Position numbers and translations under genes: made by a program. This document shows, piece by piece, positions 44,581 to 57,351 of a stretch of 64,000 bases of DNA (position 1 is the first letter of the stretch; the number at the start of each line of letters is the position of its first letter). Under the pieces are notes generated by a model, which was given only the letters and a program-made list of their open reading frames with translations, was not told where the DNA came from and ran no database searches. The stretch is taken from positions 24,104,603 through 24,168,602 of the forward strand of contig CM060076.1 in assembly GCA_030533445.1 (NCBI GenBank). Direction: 5' to 3'. This DNA is from Cyprinodon diabolis (lineage: Eukaryota > Chordata > Actinopteri > Cyprinodontiformes > Cyprinodontidae).

Positions 44581-47500
44581 GCCTCCAAAACAATTAGTTA
44601 AAACTGCATGATAAGATGGATTGATCTAAAAATCTCCATGTAAAAGCAAGTTGACTAAACTGAAGGTGTGACCTTTTTCACTTAAACTAACCCCATACTG
44701 ATCCCTGGACCATACCGGCTGCATGAAGGTGCCTATAAAAGCTTTTCTGGTTTGCATTAGGTGTTGATTTACATGGGAGCTCATTACTGAAAATAAGGTC
44801 AGAGGTGGAGAACCAATGATCTTCCTGTGGGAAATACGTGCTCCCAAAAAAAGGGAAAAAAAAGGAAAACCATATGTCATTACCTAATAGAAAAGCTAAA
44901 GTACCTACAAGTTAAACTCCCCCTTCCATCGGGTAAGTAGCACACTCATGCTCACTCATTCTTGTTCTGTACGATATATAACAGGCGTGCTAATGCTACA
45001 AGTAACTTTTGATCAGCATCAATAAATATTTAACTTACCAATCCAAGAGGAAAGTAGGAAGTCCACATGGCTGCTGAGCCCCTTTGCTTCCTTAATTCAG
45101 CACCAACACTCAAAAGTTTAACTGATGATCAGCCTCCTTTTCCTTCTTTTTTTGTTTTGTTTGTTTTTTATTTTCAATCTGAGAAATGTAAGAAGAAGAA
45201 GCTATTACTCAGCTCTATCAATGAGCTACTAGGATCTGGCAACACCATATCTCTGTGGCACGAGACTAGAAACTACTACTTCTATTGGTGCCAAATCCTT
45301 TAGTGTTGACATTGGCATTATAACGAGTAGTAAATATTAATTTATTTTAGACCTGTCATATTCCTTAAACAGTTCTCTTTCTCTGCAATATTGATATTTG
45401 TATTATGACCCTCTATAGAGGATTTCTATAGATGTACTTATTTTGAAAAAATAATAGTTTTGATGAAAAGATAGAAGCTATGACCATTAAATAATTGAAA
45501 AGATCTAAACCACCTGTAGCTATAGTGTTAATTTAAACCACAAAAAAATATGTTTACTTTTTACATTGCTTTCTCTCTCTCTCTCTGTTTACTTTCAGAC
45601 AGGAGCACCACTGGTTGCACACCACCCCCATTTTTTAAGTCATAGACAGTTTCTGTATAAATACCAGCCTATTGCAAACATGACATTGTTTTAAAGATTC
45701 ATATCGTTGCTATCAAAAAAACCACAAAGACATTATTTTTGGCTAGAGTTGTTTGGAGGGGATAGCAGTGGTAATTTTTGATAAGGACAAGAAGGCTCTT
45801 CACCCGCACCAACCATGAGTTGGGGTAGGGGGGTCTCATTATAACTCCCATATAAAAAACTAAGTAACTTCCTTCTCATATTAGCTTTTAGATATGTTTC
45901 TAAATCCGGTCAATGGGTAGCTGGGTCCCTCACATTTGCAAAAGAACTTAAATTTTTTGTCCCTGCTGCACAAGATCAAATTATATTTAGCTCTCATCAA
46001 CAATACACTTTCTGGAAATTGAATTGCATGTTTCTAATTTGAGTTCATTCCAATAAAAACCTGTTATCCACTGACTTTTGTTTCTATATTTAATTAAAAT
46101 GTATCTTACCTTGATGCCTTTTCATTGTTTGTGTTCTATTAGGAAAAGGATTTTTCCCCCCATGATGTTCAGATAGGAAGATTTTAGGAGGTTTTTACAA
46201 GAATTTGGAGTGGCTGTTAGTGTTTTAAGTCAAAACCACACCAACCAAGACCAAGGAGTACTGAGACAAGAGGGTCTCTAAATGTCTTGTCTCGGTACTC
46301 CTTTGTCTCAGTAAGGGTGATCTTGACTACAACACCAGTTGCTGTAGATCGATTTGGTAGTTCTATGATCAACATTTGGGCTCTATTACAAAAACTCTAG
46401 GCATAGACCATAAAATCCCATTATAAGGTTGGGTCAGGTATAAAAGCCTGCATACTGTTTATTAGATCTTAAAGTTTCTAATCAATTATATGCAGAAAGC
46501 TGTAGTGTTTTCATATGTTACCTATGACTCCCCTTGGACTAGCAAGTAGTTTAATCTTTCCAGACTGCTTAAAGTGAATTTATACTAAATGAAAACATAA
46601 TTGGTGATCTGATGCAGATATGTTATTGCTTTATACAGGACTCTCTCTTTTTTTAAATCCTGACTTCTTCCTTTAGGTTGTTTTGGCATTTCAATCTGTA
46701 TTGTCTTTCCCACACCTGCCATAGATTTCCATAAGCTCACAGTTCAGGAGCAAATAAAGATATCCAACAAAAACAAAAGCTGACATTCAATTAAAGCCAA
46801 TAGTGTCAGTGTTGCCAAGTCTTCCTCAGAGCCTAACTGTTTAACTGCCAGTAAAGATGGCTGAGGGGTTATGAGCCAATGAGCTTTGTCGTGAGCCGGG
46901 CAGACCTGTCGGTGCACCTGCTGATTCCCAGGCCTCTTGCCAGTCTCAGAGTAGAGTGAAACCTAGAGTGATACTGGCTGTCAGCCAGGAGAAGAGTTGG
47001 TTGACGACGTTTGAGGCAATTGTTTATAGCAGGGGATCCTGGGAGAAAGATCAACCTTTAGTCAGAAGATGAGAAAAAAGGTGAGTAACCATGAGAAGGA
47101 AAAAGAAGGAGGAGAAACAGTTCACTCAACTCATGGGAACCTAAAACCTCTCCAACATGAGCTGTCATGATTGCTCAATGAATGTGTTTTGTCTGCACAA
47201 TGCCTTTTCATCATGTGTGAGTGTACTGTTTAATCATATGGATCCCTTTCTTTCTATCATTTGTTTTGCTTTATATCAAAGGTGCCAGAAAAGCTTTATA
47301 TTTGACCATTATTATTTAGAAAGAAATGGACAACAAAAGCTATAAAGTCTCCCAACCTGTCCTCACACATTCCTAAACATTTATTTCTAAAGTATTCATT
47401 ATTTAACTTCCAATGTAGAAGTATTTAGTGAATATGTGGACTCAGATGGTTGCATTTCATTATTGTTGTCGCTTATTCAACATAACGTAGCTCATTTCAG

Positions 47501-47630
47501 ATGATGAGCTTGGTGCTTATGCCTGATGAGAGGCCATGCACTTCCATATGGACTAACGATTATCTCCATTCTCAGGTCTAGTATGTACTTTCTTTTTCTA
47601 AGCTGATATTAACAATGGAGGACTTAACTT
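44581..47630. other. Intergenic, one hairpin, no gene recognised
   Basis: AT-rich spacer. The only structured item noticed is the inverted repeat at 46253-46303, listed separately. Confidence 0.5.
46253..46303. repeat. 18-bp inverted repeat, 15-nt loop
   Basis: AAGGAGTACTGAGACAAG (46253-46270) pairs with CTTGTCTCGGTACTCCTT (46286-46303) with one mismatch. It could be the core of a small DNA element or a hairpin precursor. No flanking target duplication was recognised. Confidence 0.65.
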
Positions 47631-47765
47631 CACTGCGATGGCCTGGCGACCTGTCCAGGATGTACACCACCTCTCTCCCGTAGACAGCTGGAGATAGGCA
47701 CCAGCACCACTTGCAAATCTGCTTGGGATATGTGTGACAGAAAATGGATGGATGGCTGGATGGAT
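47631..47765 (+). mobile_element. 5'-truncated LINE tail with 11-bp TSD
   Basis: This 135-bp insertion (CTGTCCAGGATGTACACCAC ... GACAGCTGGAGATAGGCACC ... ATGGATGGATGG) is the 3' end of a common fish LINE with a GGAT tail. The duplication GGACTTAACTT flanks it at 47620-47630 and 47766-47776 (the copy overlaps the GGAT tail by a base or so). Confidence 0.75.
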
Positions 47766-47990
47766 GGACTTAACTTTAGGCAAAATACTAACCCTTCGTG
47801 AGTCTTCAATAAATCCCCTGCTTGAATGTGAGCTTTTCTTTTGACAGAAAACAGATCAACTCTGCTAAAGTTGTCAAAGTTAAAACTTGACAAAAGTGAT
47901 TAGTCACAGGTAGTTCCAAAAACCATAAGGCTACTATAATATATGTTGTATATAACTAGATCCTGTATTCTGAATATATATCTAATTTGC

Positions 47991-48205
47991 AGGGGAGTGG
48001 TTGCCAAGTGGTTAGGGCATAGGGTTTGGAATCCTAAAGTTGTGAGTTCAAAACCGACTCTCACAGACAGCCACTATGGCTCTCTGAGCCAGACCCTTAA
48101 CCCCACACTGCTCCCCGGGCGCCCCAAGATGGCAGCCCATTGCTCCTCAAGGGGAAGGGTTAAATGCAGAGGTAAATTTCTCCAATGTGAGATCAATAGT
48201 GTTCA
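47991..48205 (+). mobile_element. tRNA-derived SINE, copy 2
   Basis: The A box (AAGTGGTTAGGGCATAGG) and a B box (GTTGTGAGTTCAAAACCGAC) of a tRNA head are followed by CCCTTAACCCCACACTGCTC and GGGTTAAATGCAGAGG. It is the same family as the copy at 17608 but retains the B box. Confidence 0.8.
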
Positions 48206-51200
48206 ATTATACAAAATTTTCTGCACCATCAACACCACGTCAAATTCCTTGTAGGTGCAAATATACTTGGCAATAATTCTGATTCCAAAATTTTTATTTT
48301 AGTTATGTAAGCTTATTGGTGGAAAAGTTGCACCTTCACCATGCTGATAAATGCTTTGATGCTAAAATATATAAGGCGACCTAATATAAGGTGTCCTGAT
48401 TTAATCTACAGTATCTATGCCATTAGGTCTTTTCCTAAAGCAATCTCAAATATTCTTTGGTACTCTCCTAAAACACTGTTTTAGGTTTTTTACTCTAACC
48501 AAATACCACAATCCCTTACAAACACCATTTTGATCAGTACATTCATATATTATATCTGATTCTCTTCTAAACAGCCTGCCCCAATATTTCAAAAACAGCT
48601 GAAACAAGCATTGACAGTTAACTGTCATTTCCCAAAAAAATATTGATCCGTATTCAGGAAAATGAGAAGCAGAGCCTGCCTGGGCTTGGTTCAGAAATCA
48701 ATGACCAGTGCGTGAAGAAAGGGGAGTAATTCCAAGAAATTAGCATCACCAAAAAAACTCATCTGGTCTAAAAATACTTCAGCGTCAGTCAAAGACGTCC
48801 CAGCACCTCCTGAGGCTTGACAACACGAGTGATGAGCTAATGGTGCCCCTTTTCATCGAAGAGCAACTTGGTCTGCTGGATGTTCCACTGCTGACAAAAA
48901 AAAACAAAAAAAAAACATCTTCAGGTGCTGGGAAATCATTTATTATTACATGTAGCTAAAAAAATAATGCAATCAGATATAGTTTTATTGATGCACTTTC
49001 CAGTACCTCACTTAAAGACATGGTCATTGCTCTTTATCAGCATCTGATCCCTGAGTGTCAACTCAAAGTTCACTGCTCCCCTTGTGACACAGTGTCAGCT
49101 GACCGAGCTTCAGCTCCTGTGTGTGACCTTCGCTGATGGGGTCAGAACCAGGATGTCCCATTTTAACCCTGGAACAGCAGAAGTTCAAACAGAGCCCTGA
49201 CACACAGGCGCATGACAGAGGGCACACTCACTAATGGCAAACAGGCGGCCGTTGTACCAGGCAAAGCTTGTGTTATTTATCCCCCGTCTTGTTTGTGACT
49301 CATCTATCCTCCTCTGGACAAACGTGGTGCACAGCTGTCACGTCTTCCAAGCGTTTAATGACCCTTTCAACTCTGTCTTTCTCACCCTACGTCAGAGGAG
49401 ATGAACAATTAATGACCATAATAGACCCCTTAATCCTAGTTTCAGCCTCACCTCTCACACAAAAGCACTCTATTGTTTTACAACTCTTCACATTCTCCTA
49501 ATAGAAAAAAAGTGAATATGTTTATTCTTAATTACTAAAACTTAAACTAATACTTAAATCTTCATTGTCTCCATCCATTTGAATCAGTAACCCAACCCTA
49601 ACAAAACCTATCATATGGGTAACCCTAAAACCAGTCAGAAGTTATTTATCATCGGACCGCAAAAGATGGTTTCAAAGGTACATAAGTACTAAGAAATGGA
49701 ATATTTAATAATGATAAACTGGTTTATAAACAAATAAAAAGACTGACCTCATTTGCAGGTGACGTTAGGAGTAAAGAAAATTGTTCAAAGTGATAACCCA
49801 AAAAAAAACAACAAAAAGAACAGTCAAACTAAATGTATTATACCATATCTCTTTAAACTGGACATAAAGGTGGTTAAAATGTTATCTACATCTAAAGGTG
49901 GAAGTGTAGCTCATCTCATCCCTTATAAGCTCACTCTGCCTTTGGGATATATGGGTTAAAAGGGCAAAACTAAAGGGATTAAGGTAACTATAAAGTTTCA
50001 TAAAATCTATAGAGAAAAGAGACTCGTGTATTTTCAACTGTCTATCAATGTGATAATATCTACCTAAGTATTGCTGTTGAACGAATCAACAACACCAATA
50101 ACACAGAGATTCAGTGTAAAAAGCTCTTTTTTTTATTGTTTCAATCACCCCACTCTGCATTTAAAGAAGGGAACAGAAGGACTGAGATGACAGTGATGTA
50201 AAAAAAGGAAACAAATAATCATTTTTGCTTTTAAAATCTAACATAAAGTGCACCACGTAATCAGAACACCCCTCGATAAAGATGTATAAAAACCCTAAAA
50301 AATACATTTATGTTGCCTATTGCAGTTGCATATTCTCACACTATTTTTGTCACAAACTGGTATCTCCTCTCTGCCATGAAGAGTCTGTTAATTTAATAAT
50401 TTCTGAATTTAAAGGCACAATAAACCATTTAATAAAAACAACAAGGACGACTTAAGAGAAGACATGTTGGGACAACAACCCAAAAAAATTATAGTGATAA
50501 CTTAATGTTTTTGGGTTTTTTTTTTTAGCAGGGAATTTTAAATTGTTTTACAAAATCACCAGTCACCACTTTTATTTCCTTTAATTATAAATGAGTTATG
50601 TTTTTTTTTTCTTTTTTTACATATTTACTGCTCAAAGAATGAAGTGACTAATTAAAAATTTCGGGATTTCAAATTCAATGTCAGCTAGAGATTTCTCTTA
50701 ACCATCCTTCAAAATGGCAAATAGAGAAGAAGATACCATTCAGAGAAAGTATATTGACCTTCCTAAATCAGGAAATGGCTGCAGAAAAAAAATAAAATAC
50801 AAGTTAACACCTGCCTATATCAACAGTTAGGATGTTAATTAAAAAATGTCAAACTGCTGGAACTGTGACAAACAATAACTGGACCCGCAATAAGGGAACT
50901 GAGCAAAAAACTATTGTGTGTTCGATTTTATGCAACATGCAGGACAAGGATAATTCATTTAAAGGTGTTACACACTTTTACCAAGGGATGTCAATAAATG
51001 TGGGCTCATATCTGTTTAAAATAAACAGAAACTTCAAGCACACTTCTACAAGAAGTAAAGCCCATAATTATATATACAATTTCATATGTACCACATATTA
51101 TAACACTGGAGTGCAAAACTTTCCAAAAGGCTGTTTTAAAAGGCATATTCTCTAAAAGTCACATTTGGATTGAGGCTTTTGAGCTTATTTTCTGCCTGTA

Positions 51201-52042
51201 CTCACTGGGCTTCACAGGTCAGGAGCATACTTAACAAATAAACAAAGAGGGAGGATTTCTGTAGGACTCAAGGAGACCCTTGCAGTGCTTTGCTTTTACA
51301 GATGCAGATTACTGAGACAGAACGCCAAAGGTTTCTGCTCTCCTGAAACTTAAAACATCTCATCTTGGCTAAAAGATTAGGGCAGGAGTATTACGTTTCT
51401 TTTTCCAATATAAAAACAAAGCTCCTGTTTTGCAACATAAAAAATTGGAGCTAAATCAAAATGCCCGTCAGCTTTCAGAAGGAAAACAAAACAGCCCGGC
51501 CAAACCAGCCTGGGAACCTTTTGCAAGCAGGTAACAATGCAGAACCTAATTGCAGCGGCTGCATATAAGTTAGTCGCTGCTGTAAGAAAAGTGAGAAAAC
51601 AACGCCCATCTGCCAGGACACACAGTTCAAACACTTTCGTTTTGCAGCCAAGGGTAAAGCACATCATGCAAATCCCCTGTTTTGCTTTTTTTACATACTG
51701 GACTGGTGGTTCTCTCTGCAGCTCCGTCCCACAAAGCCTCAACTAAATGTACTTTTCTCTCACGTGCCACATAAGTTGGTGGATACACAAAAGCAGCATG
51801 TGCAAACTTTTATAAATGTAAATATGCAACAGTCTGGAATAGTGTGAAATCAATCACAGGCCAGGGATGTCCCTATGTCCTCTTGGTTTTAGCTTCTAGA
51901 GCTGTTCATCTCCCCGTATTTGGCACTGATAAATCACATTTTCTGATAAGAAGTGATGGCATAGATCTCAGAGGTGAATAAAAAGGTGATGTATACCATC
52001 TAAATAAATAAAATAAATCTTTAAAAATGAATGAGAAACAGT
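48206..52042. other. Intergenic spacer downstream of RHOV
   Basis: No recognisable gene or repeat ends. It includes the RHOV 3' UTR at its right side (on the minus strand, beyond the stop at 52043). The part 48650-49330 has more balanced composition than its surroundings. Confidence 0.45.
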
Positions 52043-54662
52043 TCAAACGAAGCAGAAGAACTTCTTCCAGCTGCACCTTGAGAAAGCCTTGGTGCGTCTG
52101 TCTGAAAACCTCCTTTTCTTCCCCTTGCGGGTTTTGTTCTTTATGGCAGCGAAAATGGCCGTATCAAACGCCTCCTTCAAGTTCTTCTGCGTCAGTGACG
52201 AGCACTCTATGTAGTCTGTGGCCCTGATCTTGTCCGCCATGCTCCGGGCCCTAGAACTCAGTACGGGCTTGACCTTGCATTTATCCAGGTTGATGAGGAC
52301 GTTCACATCCAAGAGGCGGTCCAGCTGTGTCCCAACGAGGATGATAGGCGAGGTGGCGTTGTGGGCCCGGATCTCCGGTATCCACTTCTTGGTGATGTTG
52401 TGGAAGGAGTCGGGATTGACCATGCTGAAGCACAGGAGGAAGACGTCAGCGTGGGCGTAGGACAAAGCTCTGAGTTCATCAAACTCTTCCTGTTTGAAAA
52501 AAAAAAAAAAGATAAACAATAGTTTAAGTTTCATTCAAGATGTCCAAAGACAACGGATAAACTGGCTGCTCTCACTGACTCACTGGATGTGTGCAGAAAA
52601 GATTAACAGTCATGCAGAAACTTTTTTTTTTCACTGAGTCAAAGTCTGGATTAACAGTTCCTGCTTTCATATATCACGCCTTAAAATACTAACACAGATT
52701 AAGAAAAATATTCATACTTTTTAAACCTAAAACTATATTGTTTTATGTAACTTGAATCATATTCACTTTCAATGACATATGCTATAACACTGTCTGCATG
52801 TTTAAAAACATCACAATATACTTTTGCATTGCACCTAATATACATATAAATATTCTCCCATTACCTCTGCAGCTTAGGTTATTACAACAGATGGAAAGAT
52901 GGAATATGAAATAAACTTCTCTTAAAAGAATTAGAGGTACTGGCTGAAAATATGGATCATAAAATAAGTCTTTGTGTCACTCGATTTCGTCAAGTATAAT
53001 TGCCTATTTTTTACCTAAGGACCAGGGAAAAAAGGCTGAACTGAAGCTGTAACCTGACGTTTACTTAACCTTTAACCTTAAAAAATAGGTCTTCCACCCT
53101 AAGTTTGGCTGCTAGAGGTTGAGAGACTAAAACCTTTCCTCTGCCTATACATCCCCCATTCTGTGTGTTTCTGAATCAGAGTTCAGAGACAAAATTGATC
53201 TTCCTATCGACATATTTTCTATTGATAGTGATCAGGTTTTTATCACAATACATACTGGTATTTTATTATTAGCCAGGCCTAATTGAAACATCTAAGAAAC
53301 AAGCTGTTCCTCCTTGACACCTATTAGATTAAGTGGTGCAATAACTTTTAAAAAGCTTTCAATTATAAGTGTAATAAATTTTCTTTAATTATATTAAAGG
53401 GATGTTCTGATGAAGGTCTTTCTGACTGAAAGATTACATTAAAAAGGAAAAAGCAATAGAAGCATGAGGAAAGGAAATCCTCCTCTTGCCTTTGGGCTGT
53501 TTTGTTTCTTTGCACTTTAACCAAAACATACCTGCTGCAAAAAAAAATCCAAGGATAACAAATAATTTGAACACCTGATGTAAATTAAACTATTGCTGCA
53601 TTTCTGCTCCTCTTTGGGGTCAACTGTTGTTTTGATGGCCTGTAGGCAGCTCAGACTCTGGTTAAATCACAATAAAAGCCTATATTCATGCATTTATTTT
53701 TTAACTAGTTATTTATATCGCTTAACATGGGCGGTTCTAGACCGGGGCCAACATGGGCCAGTGCCCCTGTAGATCATGTCCTGGCCCCTGTACTGAAGAC
53801 ATAATACTCAAAAGAAATTCTAATTATGATTGGTTACTGATAGTTCTTTTGGGTCTATTTCATCTCTTCACAGATTCTGTTTTACTAATTGTTTAAAAAC
53901 AATAAGGTGATAGCTTAAGTGAAATTGAGATAGGATCCTCGTTTTCATCTGCTCTTTCAAAATAAATTGCTCTAATTTTTACAGCTAAATTTGTCAGTTT
54001 TTCTTGAGTTCTGTTCAGATTTTATAGAAAACGTTAATTTTAACTCAAATTAGGTCAAAAATATGTAAAATTCCTAAATTATGAGTGTATATTGAACTAA
54101 TAAGACATAGAATTTTAATTAGTCCTAACTGAATAGATATTTCACTTCATGCAGCTATTTTAATATATTTCAATCCCTTGCCCTGTTTTTTATTTCATGC
54201 TTTTCTGGGGCCCCATGAAAACACGCTGACCCCCTGGTACATTTAGTCTAGAACCGCCACTGTTGCTTAAGAAATAATTGATTAAATGTATAAAATGTTG
54301 TATAGTCACACTGCTGTTTACCTGTCCAGCTGTGTCCAGAAGTTGAATCCTTACAGGAGATCCTTCCACTTGGACCTGACCTGTTTAGCAGATTATTCAA
54401 TTAGTTCAATCGAGGTTAATGATAATAAACACAATAAGCTCCTAAAAAGAAGGTCACCTGAGAAAACATCAAAGCCTGTCTGCTGGTACTCGGCCGGGTA
54501 TCCATTGGAGATGTAGCTGATGATCATGCTGGTCTTCCCCACAGCTCCGTCTCCAACCAGCATGCAGCTGATCACATCGGGGTCCAGCTCATCCTCCCGG
54601 GTGAACCCGCAGGCTGAAGGGACTCGGGACTCGTGGTAAAAGTAATCCATGTTGGGTGGCAT
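52043..54662 (-). CDS. rhov: RHOV (Chp/Wrch-2): atypical Rho-family GTPase
   Basis: RHOV is a constitutively GTP-loaded, Cdc42-related GTPase that acts on PAK signalling and neural-crest development. Coding exons: 54662-54458, 54380-54322 and 52489-52043. They total 711 nt, 236 aa, the same length as human RHOV. The P-loop GDGAVGKT is at 37-44, DTAGQEEF at 84-91 (catalytic-type Gln88) and GTQLD at 141-145. TQxD replaces the usual TKxD base-recognition motif, as in [20 protein letters not shown] follows, and the C terminus KKFFCFV carries the palmitoylated CFV motif in place of a CAAX box. RHOU is the closest alternative. The extreme N terminus ([16 protein letters not shown]) and the adjacency to VPS18 (neighbours in human too) favour RHOV. 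The intron 54321-52490 holds a hAT MITE. Confidence 0.93.
53726..54262. mobile_element. hAT-type MITE in RHOV intron, 8-bp TSD
   Basis: The left end CATGGGCGGTTCTAGA and the right end TCTAGAACCGCCACTG are inverted repeats. TCGCTTAA (53718-53725) and TTGCTTAA (54263-54270) form the 8-bp duplication expected of hAT, differing at one CpG. The element is 537 bp with no coding capacity. Confidence 0.8.
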
Positions 54663-55096
54663 GTCGAGGTGAGCGTTAAAGTTCGGGACGCTGAGTCTTC
54701 CCCTCGCAGTGCCTACTGGCTGCTTAGAAATCAGAGAGTCGCTGCGGAGAGCAGAGGACGGTGTGGGTGTCGCGCATTACTGTTGTGACTGAAGGGACGC
54801 GGCTACTTCTGCACGATGTTCAGCAACATGTGTGGGAGGGGCCGGTGTGCCCCGACAGGTTTTGATTTGCATGGACCCTCCCACGAAGATGAGAGTCATT
54901 TAAGATGGAGAGAATTAACAAAACTCACATTTCAAAATCCGGACTATAATCCCACTGTGAATTTTCATAGTTTGCAGATCCAAACAGGGAAACATTTTCT
55001 ACATTTTTCACAATTAAACTTACAGGGTATTTTACAGGAATATAATGCCAAAAACAACAAAAGACCAATGCAAATTAAGATATTTATATATAATTA

Positions 55097-55225
55097 ATAT
55101 AGTAGAAAATTCAGAATTTTGACTTTAATTTCAGAATTCTGACTTTAATCTCAGAATTCTGACTTTTTTCTCAGAATTCTGACTTTTGTTCTCAGAATTC
55201 GGACTTTTCTAAGAATTCTGACTTT
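55097..55225. repeat. Minisatellite, ~20-bp unit
   Basis: Six or so copies of a TCAGAATTCTGACTTTWWTC-type unit in tandem with small changes. The GAATTC core is nearly invariant. Confidence 0.85.
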
Positions 55226-55263
55226 TTTCCCCATATTAAACTGAAATAAAATTTAAAAATCAG

Positions 55264-55600
55264 TTAACTTTTTTTTTTTTTTTCAGTGGCCCTAATCCTC
55301 TTAGTCACCCATCGCTGTTGGTCTTCCCCCCCTTTTTCATCCAAGCTCAGGTCTTCTAGAGGCCTGGGAGCTTGAGGGTTCTGCACAGTATCTTTGCTGT
55401 TCCTAGAACTGAACTCTTCTGGACCGAGATGTCTAATGTATTTCCAGGGATCTGCTGTAACCACTCCTCCAGTTTGGGAGGTCTCTGCCCTGAGTGCCCC
55501 AATGACCAGGAGTACCACTGATGCCCTGACCTTCCAGGTTTCATCCAGCTCTTCTCTGAACCCATGGTATTTCTCTAGTTTTTCATCTTTTTTTTCCCTG
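55264..55600 (-). mobile_element. LINE ORF2 C-terminal fragment, decayed
   Basis: Minus-strand frames contain PPKLEEWLQQIPGNTLDISV and VQKSSVLGTAKILCRTLKLP, the end of ORF2 in a fish LINE family, in two frames. No intact frame survives. Confidence 0.5.
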
Positions 55601-55621
55601 ATGTTGCAGTCACTAGGTATT

Positions 55622-55622
55622 G

Positions 55623-55674
<52 letters not shown>
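55622..55674. repeat. (AT)n microsatellite
   Basis: About 26 uninterrupted AT dinucleotides, lying between two LINE fragments. Confidence 0.95.
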
Positions 55675-55679
<5 letters not shown>

Positions 55680-55789
55680 AGGCTATATATTAATATTATT
55701 TTGCAATCAATGGAAGATTTATCTTTGAAGCTAGTTTTTGGCCCAATGATTTTGAACCATCCGTTATTTTGGTAAGTATATTTAATTTT

Positions 55790-55976
55790 GGCAGGAAGAG
55801 GTCCAGGGGGAGACCCAGGATACACTGGAGAGACTATGTTTCTTGGCTGGCCTTGGATCGCCTTGGGATTCCCCCGGAGGAGCTGGCCCAAGAGGCTGGG
55901 AAGAAGGATGTCTGGGCCTCCCTACTAAAGCTGCTATCCCCGCGACCCGACCCTGAATAAACAGAAGATGGATGGT
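55790..55976 (+). mobile_element. LINE 3' tail fragment
   Basis: Plus-strand translation RGRPRIHWRDYVSWLALDRL, then IPPEELAQEAGKKDVWASLL, with CCCCGCGACCCGACCCTGA before an AGATGGATGG end. This is the abundant 3' end of fish LINE copies, 5'-truncated. Confidence 0.65.
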
Positions 55977-56469
55977 CTAAAGTAGCAAGCCAGAACATAA
56001 AAAAGTAAAGTGATAAAATATAACTAAATATTTGAACACATATTTTGAAATATATGATAAGCATCAATTCCTATTCCATGAAAAATATTAAAACTCAACA
56101 TGTTGAAACCATATATGGTCAAAACATATTTCAAGACAACAATTGAAAAACAATATACATTAGTATACACAGTATACAATGGACATATATTTTTAGTGTA
56201 TGGAAAATATGATGAATAAAATCCATCAAAACCAAATACTTCCAGTACGCACCTAATAAACAATAAAAACGATCTTAAATTATAAGATCACATTAACAGC
56301 ATATTCATCACCTAGAAGCACTGGTTGGAGGGAAATTTAAGGACAAAGGGAAAGCTTTGAAGTCAACTGAGTATAGCTGAAGAACAAAGTGAAAATGAAC
56401 ATGAAATGAACTTTTTCCCCTACATCCAGGATGTAGGGTAAAACCTGTGGTGAAAAACTAATACACATC

Positions 56470-56750
56470 CCTTTGAATAGACTGTGGTGATGGTCATACA
56501 TAGTAGTGGTGGTATCATGCTGTGGGGGGTGGGCTTCAGATATGCAGGCTTATCAGAGTTAATGGGGGATTGATGGAACTAGCAAGAAAGTCTCTTTAGG
56601 GATGCAAAAACATTGAGACTGGGATAAAGGTTCACCTTTCTCTGGAAAACAACGTTAAATACCCATCCAGAGGTACTATAGAATGAGTGAGATCAAAGTG
56701 CCTGGATGAGTTAAAAGCCTGTATCCATTTAGGAAACTGGTGTGTATTGC
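56470..56750 (+). mobile_element. Degenerate Tc1-like fragment
   Basis: The phrases TAGTGGTGGTATCATGCTGT, GACTGGGATAAAGGTTCACC and AAAACAACGTTAAATACCC correspond to the central part of Tc1-like transposase genes, heavily mutated and without ends. Confidence 0.5.
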
Positions 56751-57208
56751 TCTTAAAAGGCGAAACATTTTCCATTCTCCTTTTTTTCCCTTTCTTCTTT
56801 TTCTTTAATTTCTTCCAATTTTTTGTCCAGCACACATCTCTACAAGTGTTTGCAAACCAGTCCTCAAACTGATCACTAGTTAATTTATTCAACAGAAAAC
56901 ACTTCCACTATCCCTGAACAGAAACAAACTACCGGTATGCTACTCTAGACTTATTGCGCCCTCTTCTGATTAAACATTGTATTACGCCTACAATGATCAC
57001 GTGACTTCGGGATCACCTGACTGACGGTTCGCCCAGTTTTGCAGACTCGGAAGCTATATGAATGTTATTTTTTCACTCAGTATTAAAACCTATGTACCCG
57101 AGGCCTTTAAGCGCTACGTAGAAACTTTACAACCCAACGTGCGTTTTTTTTATTTAGATGCAATTTGAGAGAGAATAAAGGTAAATTAAACATACAGTTG
57201 TGCAAGCT

Positions 57209-57238
57209 GTTATAGCTAGCTAGCTAGCTAGCTATAAC
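57209..57238. repeat. 30-bp perfect palindrome upstream of VPS18
   Basis: GTTATAGCTAGCTAG followed by its exact reverse complement, with (AGCT)n at the centre. It lies about 115 bp before the VPS18 start codon, in the probable promoter or 5' UTR. Just after it, a GCTGCTGTGGACTATCT segment occurs twice (57243 and 57284 areas). Confidence 0.85.
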
Positions 57239-57351
57239 TGTGGCTGCTGTGGACTATCTTGGCTAGCTAACTGTTAGCTAACAGCTGCTGTGGACTATCT
57301 GGGTTAATCATTTGCAGGTCGTAAAATAAGTTCCTCTCTGGTCATTCTGAT

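Noticed and set aside
47991..48080. tRNA gene
   Set aside because: A- and B-box-like motifs are present, but they are the head of a SINE with a conserved non-tRNA body, and no full cloverleaf is evident.
52043..54662. Assignment as RHOU
   Set aside because: RHOU is similar, but the N terminus, the 236-residue length and the neighbouring VPS18 fit RHOV better.
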